Positions 56,927-64,000 of a stretch of DNA of 64,000 nucleotides are shown in pieces. The DNA is taken from positions 19,282,001-19,346,000 of the forward strand of contig NC_088316.1 in assembly GCF_910592395.1 (NCBI RefSeq), given 5' to 3'. This DNA comes from Lineus longissimus (taxonomy: Eukaryota; Nemertea; Pilidiophora; Heteronemertea; Lineidae). Numbering within the stretch: the stretch's first letter is position 1; the number at the start of each line of letters is the position of its first letter. The notes under the pieces were generated by a model. That model was not told the DNA's origin and searched no databases. It saw only the letters and a list, made by a program, of their open reading frames with translations. Position numbers and translations under genes: made by a program.

Positions 56927-59883
56927 CTCCACGGTGGGTGTTGGTAGCTGCCACTGCATACCAAAGGCAGGATGGAGGGCCACGTTGACGTTAGGTGGGA
57001 TGGAGCCATGGCGGTGGGAGGGTGGTTGGCTAGACAGCATTCGGTAGATAGAAGCGGCAGTGGCGTTGGGATGGTTGGTCTGCAAATGGTGTGGAAGGTA
57101 CAATGTTAGTCAGGATCGAGTGGAACTGGCAGGTGAAGCTGTTATAATCTCACACAAGGTTGGGGCAGCATGATTGAGTAGGGTCAAATTAACTTTGTTC
57201 TGCTTGGATGATGATAAGGAGACACACAGATATGAAAGAAATGCGCCCGCTACTGAAACAGAGCACTTCCATACTTAGTATCGACAGACGTAGACGTACT
57301 TTCTGGACTGAAGACTTTGAGGTGGTACCATGGCATACAATATGCTTGTCAACAGCTTTATCTGGTTAGAAATTAGACGAGGACACCACCGCGACGTCTG
57401 TCACCCTGTACATGTTAGGAAGGGGGCTGGTGCATCGCATGATCTTGGTCTGGTAGCCTTCACAGTTCAAAGAGTTTGATCCCAGTACCAAAAGCCTACT
57501 CACCATGCCATTACAGTGAGCCTGTGGTGCCATGCTCCTGGGCAGTTTTGGCATGTTATAGTTGACAGGACCGATATCATGCCCAGGGACATCGAGGGAA
57601 GGGGTTGGTTGACGGGCAGTCTTTGGCAGTGCTATTGGTGGGGTGTGTCCATTGTGTTGGCGTGGTGGCGCTAAATGCTTTCTCTTCCTACTGAAATCTC
57701 TTACTTCTTGTCCAAGACCATCGACAGTGTCCTGCAAGAAGAACGAACATAATCAAATTCAATTCAATTCAATTAGGATATATAAGTACGCTGTACACTG
57801 TATCTTTGGTACAGATCATGGCCACCACCGGTTTTTAGATTATCTATGAATGAGAACGTGTGTAAGAAGAACCTTCACTCCATCTCCCCCATTACCCCAT
57901 CTCAACCACATCTACCGTGGCCATAGAGAAGGAACACTCTCCGGAGAAGAACCCATTCAAGGGCAGAGCCTGAAGACGAAGAAGAAGAAGAGGCTTTGTG
58001 AGAGAAGATGAAGCACAAAAGGTTCTTACCTCATCATATTTTGAAATACTGGTCTCCTCATCCGCAGTCTCGTCCATTAAAGCTTCACCTGAATCCGTTC
58101 GTGGTCGCTTGCTGCCCCGGTTAGACTTCCGTCGCGTCTGGAACCAATGGCGAACCTGTGGGACAAGCCGGAGTTAAAGATGGGCAACATTGATACCACA
58201 CAAATCATTGAAAATTAATCCTTCCAAAAGCCCCATCATCATTTTGCATCTCTGCAACTGACCTCAGCCTATTCTCGAAAAAAAACTCGGTTGTAGCATA
58301 AAGCCTTCTAGAACTGTGATTTCTGCGAGGACGACCACATGGTTTAAAGTTTACTGATACAGGCGAACTGGATTAGCATCCTTGGAAACTAAAAGGTTTG
58401 TTCGTGTAATGGATGGACCATCCTCTTTCGGAACAACAAACCTTTTAACCATCACATCACAATTGCATGAAACCAAGATTTTTATCTAAAGGATTAGCAG
58501 CAAAAACATTGTTCCATCATTCATAACACAATCCGATCCGTATCAAAAGGCACTACAGAAACCTCAAACAGAATAGGTCCTCAATTATGTGTCCTCGGAG
58601 AGTTTCATAACGTTAGAACTTGAACTGCCGCAGGGAATAAGGAGGTCTATGGAATTATGTCAGCTTATTGAAGCCTTACGTGGGGATAATTACGGTGATG
58701 GCTGGGAGATGACGTCGCTGTGAGGTAAGCTGGCCAATGAGTGGGATCAACTTGCAATGGCCTTTTGCTGCAATTGGTGACAAGGGTCATTGATAGTTCA
58801 GTAAACGGGTTATGTCAGCAGTAGTGGTAAACAGGGTTCAAAATTCCCTGCATCCGAGGAGAGTCCCAACAGTTATATGTGGCTTCTCGGTTGTGTCTTT
58901 GAACAGATCACCATCATAAGAAATGCTTTTGAACTAAAACAGGACATCTTTTGGGAATCCAATGTCAGCTTTGTACTCGCTGTCATGATAAATGCCTACT
59001 AAGTTACAGCCAAGGAGTTTTTACAAACGGACAGGCATGTTGGCTTTGGGTGGCGGTAGGTTATTTTGGGGATGGGAAGGCTGCTGGATACTTGTGGCGT
59101 CCAGGGACGTAGTCCCGAAGTCCAAATAAAGGTCAGGAGAGCTGCAGTCCCGGGGGTCCGCAGAGGAAGTTTAACTGATCATAAAAATAACTACCCCTGT
59201 CATGGTAGGAAAATAGCAATTCAGATAATTGACCTGCTTACATAGTGGATCAGATTACCTGGGCATGTCCTGAGAGCTTGTAGACTGGTGTCATGGAGAA
59301 GACATGAGGGGTCTGACCAGCTCAAACGATCGTCGAAAGTGAACAGGCACAGAGTTCAACATGTAACTGAAGTGAACATTTGTCGAAGTATTGTTCGTGG
59401 AACATCGCTCGTGATACAATGTAGTTAGATCATCATCCAGGGCATGTACGTGGTGATTTCAGACTGGCTGCAGAGAATAGCCTATAGGAGCCATTCTGGA
59501 CTCAGTAACCAATCATGGATAGTCTCCACGGAAGCCAGACGGCAGACAGGATGAGGCCATTTTGATAATTTGACGTCATAGACTAATCCTGGGTACACAA
59601 TCCTGCAGACATGTGGGTCCAGGACAATTAACTCCTGGATGAAATAACAGTCCTAAGAACGCCATAATTTTCATAGTTTGGGAAGTGTCTGCGTAAGTCA
59701 GTGCGCCCCCACCCCGTAGAGACTCCTGGTGGCCTGATAACTCACCTGATGTGATTTAAGACCTATCTTGATTCCAAGCTGAAAGTAGTCCGGGTACGGG
59801 TCCGTCTGATGCGTCCTCTCTAGTTCTTCAAGCTGCTCCGTGGTCAGTAACCGCGACAGGCGTGGTCCTCTGTGGCCGGCCAT
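56927..59883 (-). CDS. Divergent homeodomain protein, N-terminal exons (Thr in place of Asn51)
   Basis: Exons 59883-59746, 58155-58030, 57731-57504 and 57079-56927, all in phase 0, code for 215 aa and end at a GTAAGT donor without a stop, so the gene continues. The start MAGHRGPRLSRLL is the first ATG (GAAATGG context) of an exon entered after GTCAG. An upstream untranslated exon probably ends at 61492 (GTGAGT donor). The homeodomain is right at the N-terminus: LTTEQLEELERTHQTDPYPD, then LKSHQ|VRHWFQTRRKSNRG. The intron falls just before helix 3's VRHWF, as in the second homeobox gene. Position 51 is Thr, where Asn is almost invariant. An acidic segment and proline-rich exons follow (PPIALPKTARQPTPSLD, QWQLPTPTVE). 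The continuation is most simply the coiled-coil/zinc-finger exons at 54479 and below, giving a 709-aa protein. Confidence 0.78.
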
Positions 59884-59888
59884 TTCAC

Positions 59889-61491
59889 CTGACAAAGAGA
59901 AAGATGGCAACTATCACTTGTAAGGTACAAAATACGCAAAAATTACATGACTGTTCAACTATCTGCAAAAATATACGAATTGGCCTACCAGGATAAGGGT
60001 TAATGTAAATGATCAAGTAGATGATCAAAACTGCATGTAGTTCCTATGCCGTACGAACATTCCTTCTCCATCCAGGTTGGAAAGCAATTTAATGGTTGAA
60101 GCCAGAGCGCCTGTGGGGAGGTGTCGTGCTTTATTGCAGGGGTTAATGAGATCATGGGGTGTGACGGAGCGATTAAGATTTCTTGGTGTAGGTTGCAGGA
60201 AACATGAGAAGTTATCGCCAAGTAGGCGACGCAAATATCCGCATGAACCCTACTCAATGTATCACTAGCGTGAACCTTCGTGAGGAATGCGATAGTACGC
60301 ACGTTATGTTTAATGGGACGGCCACATGATAGGTGACTAACATGAGAGTTATACGGTTTGGTTCTCGTTATTGCCCGTGTAGAAGTAGAAAATGTCCCTC
60401 TGGAAAAAGTGTCCGGTCTTATTGTATATTGACGGAGCATGGGATCGTCAATAACTTCCTTTGTTCTCAAGACATTTATCCTAGGACACTTCAGACTTCT
60501 ACACCGGCCCCTAACGGGAAGAGGTAGTCTCATAAAGTGTCGCCAGAGGGCGATTGTTGATTACCAAATACTTGCTGGGGCCGAGCGTATTTGCCGTGGC
60601 GGCGAAGGCAGCAGAAGACAGTCAGGTGGACTGGGCAATAGGAGTTGATCCTCAAGTATGTGACTGGCAACCATGGCCATGGCAGCAGACTGGGTCACCA
60701 CGGACAGACCCACCCTCCACCGCCTCTTAGGACCAACCCACGGGATCACTTATCACTAAGAGCGCAATACCTGACATTTCAAGGGCAATTATGAACTGTA
60801 ATTGAGAGTGGCTCAATCTCAGGTGGTTTATGTCCGGCCACTTCAACCAGGATTTGGCAGGAGTTGCAGATTTACATCCCAGATTTGAACTCACGATTGC
60901 ACTTCGATTAAATACTACCTACAGTCCAAGCTTGATTGTCACGATCACCTGCCTTCATCTCGGGGACTAGGGTTTATAATAGATGTCGTTCAAACCATAT
61001 TCTGACTCCCCAGGGGTAATGCCGTTCAGCATTACATACACACATACATACATACATATGCATAAGAAGGAGTTTAAGAAGAACGTTCAGCGATGTCAAA
61101 GTTTTGGGTCAAGCTAGACGCTCCAAAATATCGATATATAACGCTGAGCATTCCATTTTTTATGTTCTAAATCCCACTAACATCGAATTCGATAAAGAAC
61201 TTGACAGGTATCAGATAGGTCGATATCCGAAAACTGCCAAACACCGACGATAAGAATTGGTGTACGGCAATTTCGAAACTGATATCTTGACTGTTTGCGA
61301 CATGAGATTAAGTGTTGGCCCACCGATGATATATTGTATTATTATCATCACGAATCGCGATTTCCAGGTAATCCTTATCACAGAGGCCATTCAAAAATAG
61401 AATGCTTTTCATAAGTAAATTAGGAAAGAATGTCAAAACCAGGAAAAACGCGAAAATGAAAGATCAATGACAATGGTTCTCCAAAACTCAC
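59889..61491 (-). other. Presumed first intron of the divergent homeodomain gene
   Basis: This runs between an inferred untranslated exon (donor GTGAGT at 61491) and the acceptor at 59889. A CATA simple repeat lies at about 61033-61063. No coding exon was seen. Confidence 0.4.
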
Positions 61492-61492
61492 C

Positions 61493-61600
61493 ATGTTGTC
61501 AGAGGTGTGATGGCTGGGACGTCTCTAACGGTGATGATTTGGAACAACCTGCTAACTCCAAGATGGCGACTAGGCAGCCATTTTGGATTAGGACAGAATG
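61493..61600 (-). promoter_or_regulatory. Putative promoter/5' UTR with YY1-type site
   Basis: AAGATGGCGAC at about 61560, upstream of the inferred first-exon donor, matches the YY1 core often found just downstream of animal transcription starts. Function is inferred from sequence and position only. Confidence 0.35.
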
Positions 61601-64000
61601 ATGCGCATTATCTGTGCATTCTATATTGCAGCGAAATCTAGTCGTCATCAACTCTGAGACAAGATGTGACCTGGTGCTTGAATCGAGAGCCTGGACAGGA
61701 GAAAGCTGGGAAGACAGGTTGCATTTCGATATTCATGATGTATAGGTCCATGCAGCCCACATATCAAGCGGCTTTGCTATTTCTTCAAACAACAATAGGC
61801 AAGAATTTCAATTTGCCAAGCCCAGACAAGTGTCTGGCCAGTGCGCAGTGTAACCTTTTGTGGAACAATTCGCCCTAGTTTAAGTCAATAGGAGCATGGG
61901 GAGAGTAGGGTAATCTAGGCGGATCTGGGCCAGGACACTTGAAGGAAAACATGATTCATAAGAGCCAGTTTCCCAGTAAGCCTATAGACAGGTATTCGCC
62001 GAGAGTTGATCACTTCTGATCAAGTATGGGGTGTGCTTGCAGAAACTGAACCACATCCGTCCGTGTGTGTTTTTTAAGTCTATACTTTCATCAAATATTT
62101 CTGAGAATTCGCACGGTTTCCTTTTGAGTGGCGAGAAATCCTGTTATCTTGCCAGAGTGATACCCAAGCTTTTATCATACGACATGGTGTCAATCTGCGG
62201 GTTTCATTTTTCTTTTCTGGGGTAGCACCAGACCTTTTTACAGCTACTTGAACAGGAAGTATCGATCTTGACATGATGGAGCCGCTTCCGCCCCACAGTG
62301 ACACGCCCCTCACATTAAAACTGAAGGCCTGCCCATATACAGTGATTCCCCCAGCAGACTGTGCTGTAACAAAAAGGCCTCTCTACTTCAAAACAGGTTT
62401 AGAAGAGTGACACGAGTTAAAGTATAGCGGAACAGGAAACACATGGGTCGCTAACAACGCGAACAATGTCTTTCGGGTGACGTGATGAACAGATGGAAAA
62501 AAAGAAAAAATCTTTTAATAAGATTGAATGAACCGGCAGTCCAGCTTCCATTATCGTTAGAAGAGCAAAAAGACGAACAATTTTGCCGATTATGGCGCAA
62601 TTAAGTAATTAAGCCCTCGTTAACACAATTAAATCCAGCGTTATTTCACTTAGAGAATAATTAACATTATAGAAGTCCATTGAATGAAATGACAGTTAAA
62701 TATAGTTTCAATGAAATAGTCTACTTAATGACTTTCCGGTATTTAGGGCTAATTTCAGCTTGTAGCTCATCCTCGTTGGGGCAGCAGCGTCATCTACTCA
62801 GTGGCCACTGAGGAAGTTTTTACTCGCCTACTTATGTTTCAATGACTTATATAACTTATATGACGAGAGCTGAAGATATGAAATTGTAACAAAACCGCAT
62901 CTTGGGCGTCCAGATCAAAAACATGCAGGTAAATCATGCACCATATTGACAGGAAGTCATGTCATAACTCTATGCAAGCTCAATAAAAAGTTATGAGGCG
63001 CCCCCTATATTTGTAAGTAAACATAAGCCATCTGTTAAAGTCCCACGTTATCATATTTGACTTGTTGTGGTATCAAGATTGTATGTACATAGCGATCCAC
63101 TCGTAAGCCACACATATCGGGACGGATGAATGCAACACCGAGACAAGGAGATCTATTGAACGGTGGGGGAACGTGTAAATGGCTTTGATAACAAGATTAG
63201 AAGAGTCGATAATAAGGTATTGTTGGCCATCAGCTGGAGAACAATCTTCGGCTTGGGTGTGCCTTATCTTTATGACAAGTGGCGCAACCACTGACACCGT
63301 TAAAACCGCATCAGGAATATTTGGCCATGACTCAGACAAGACATCAAACAAGTGTTCATCATCCATTAGGCCTATGTCGTTATGAAACTGACTGCGTCAA
63401 ATAAGGAGGCGCCGTGGAGGGTTAATACCTAATTACCAGAGCCAGGTCGAAGTACGAGCGAGAATGTGAGAATTCTTAATGGAATCCACTACCAGGCCTA
63501 AGAACAATGGGATTAATTCGTGCAACTACATCTTTAACATGATTAAATTATAGTATTGGGGCCAGCGACCCGGCCTATCGGCGGCCTAGCTGTAATTACA
63601 TTGTTGAAATGAGGCTATTGTATTCCATGAGCTTATTAACATGTATAGTATCAAGATAATACTCTGGCGCAAAAAAGGTGTAGGCCTATGAGTCACCTTA
63701 GTGGATTCTCTTTATCCAACGGATATCCTCATCCAATTCAACAATGTTGGACAGCCCTTTTGAATATATCGACATGCGTTTTAACAACTCGACATCTTTT
63801 TGAAACACTCCCGGTATCCGGTTCGAGGGACCACCTGTAATTTGTCTTTCTGTCGAATTCAAGATGGCGGCTTAGGCGGCCATATTGGAAAAGCATGAAT
63901 CGGGTGGGAAGCCATTGAGTCAACTGTTCTGTAAGATATATCATCACAAGACAGAGAAATAATTTAATTCAAGGAGCAATCTATTGGGTGATGAAAATAC
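61601..64000. other. 5' flank of the homeobox/zinc-finger locus, no gene recognised
   Basis: Only short unsupported open frames are present, the longest being 97 codons on the reverse strand near 63.2 kb. A second YY1-like AAGATGGCGGC followed by GCGGCCATATTGG at about 63861-63886 may mark a promoter of a neighbouring gene outside the window. Confidence 0.35.

Noticed and set aside
63073-63366. A 97-codon minus-strand open frame starting MDDEHLFDVLSESW
   Set aside because: It has no clear splice borders or recognisable motif. It could be an exon but cannot be supported.
1-64000. CRISPR arrays, bacterial operons, integrated viral genes or toxin genes
   Set aside because: None were seen. Repeats lack spacer structure, genes are spliced, and no reverse transcriptase, transposase or capsid-like frame was recognised.

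Overview
This is a window of animal nuclear DNA, most likely from a non-vertebrate bilaterian. The genes carry GT-AG introns of a few hundred bases. Their products align from end to end with human proteins (PWP2, USP38, both soluble guanylate cyclase subunits), but the spacing is compact and invertebrate-like, and short ACATGT-rich runs and small inverted-repeat elements lie between genes. I cannot fix the phylum; deuterostome invertebrate or lophotrochozoan are both possible. All splice models below were read by eye and checked by adding exon lengths for frame.

Layout. 1-1249 (-): exon 1 of the V-ATPase proteolipid subunit c, transcribed out of the window. 1648-8404 (+): PWP2, an SSU-processome WD40 protein (19 exons, 920 aa), head to head with the V-ATPase gene. 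9045-16108 (+): a 17-exon, 1157-aa gene joining a class-V aminotransferase/cysteine-desulfurase-like enzyme to a TtcA-like PP-loop tRNA thiolase with its cluster-type cysteines. This is the best candidate for an undescribed system: sulfur mobilisation and RNA thiolation in one polypeptide. 17064-20884 (+): USP38-type deubiquitinase (6 exons, 938 aa). 21.3-22.6 kb: an 83-bp tandem array, GC-rich sequence and a long foldback.

23.1-39.3 kb (-): a complete soluble guanylate cyclase (NO receptor) locus, with the alpha gene (39293-28170) directly upstream of the beta gene (26893-23110) in tandem. They encode the two halves of one heterodimer, and the vertebrate genes have the same arrangement. An intron-free SMP/multi-C2 lipid-transfer gene (+, 32788-36396) sits inside an alpha intron. 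40.7-43.2 kb (-): a four-exon gene of unknown function.

43.2-48.3 kb: no protein gene seen. It holds an initiator tRNA-Met and several foldback or MITE-like elements. 48.3-61.5 kb (-): a regulatory cluster, from 5' to 3': a divergent homeodomain (Thr in place of Asn51), proline-rich exons, a coiled-coil exon, a four-finger C2H2 exon ending in a stop, then a second, Lys50 homeodomain. The first three parts have compatible splice phases and may form one gene. 61.5-64 kb: 5' flank with no gene recognised.
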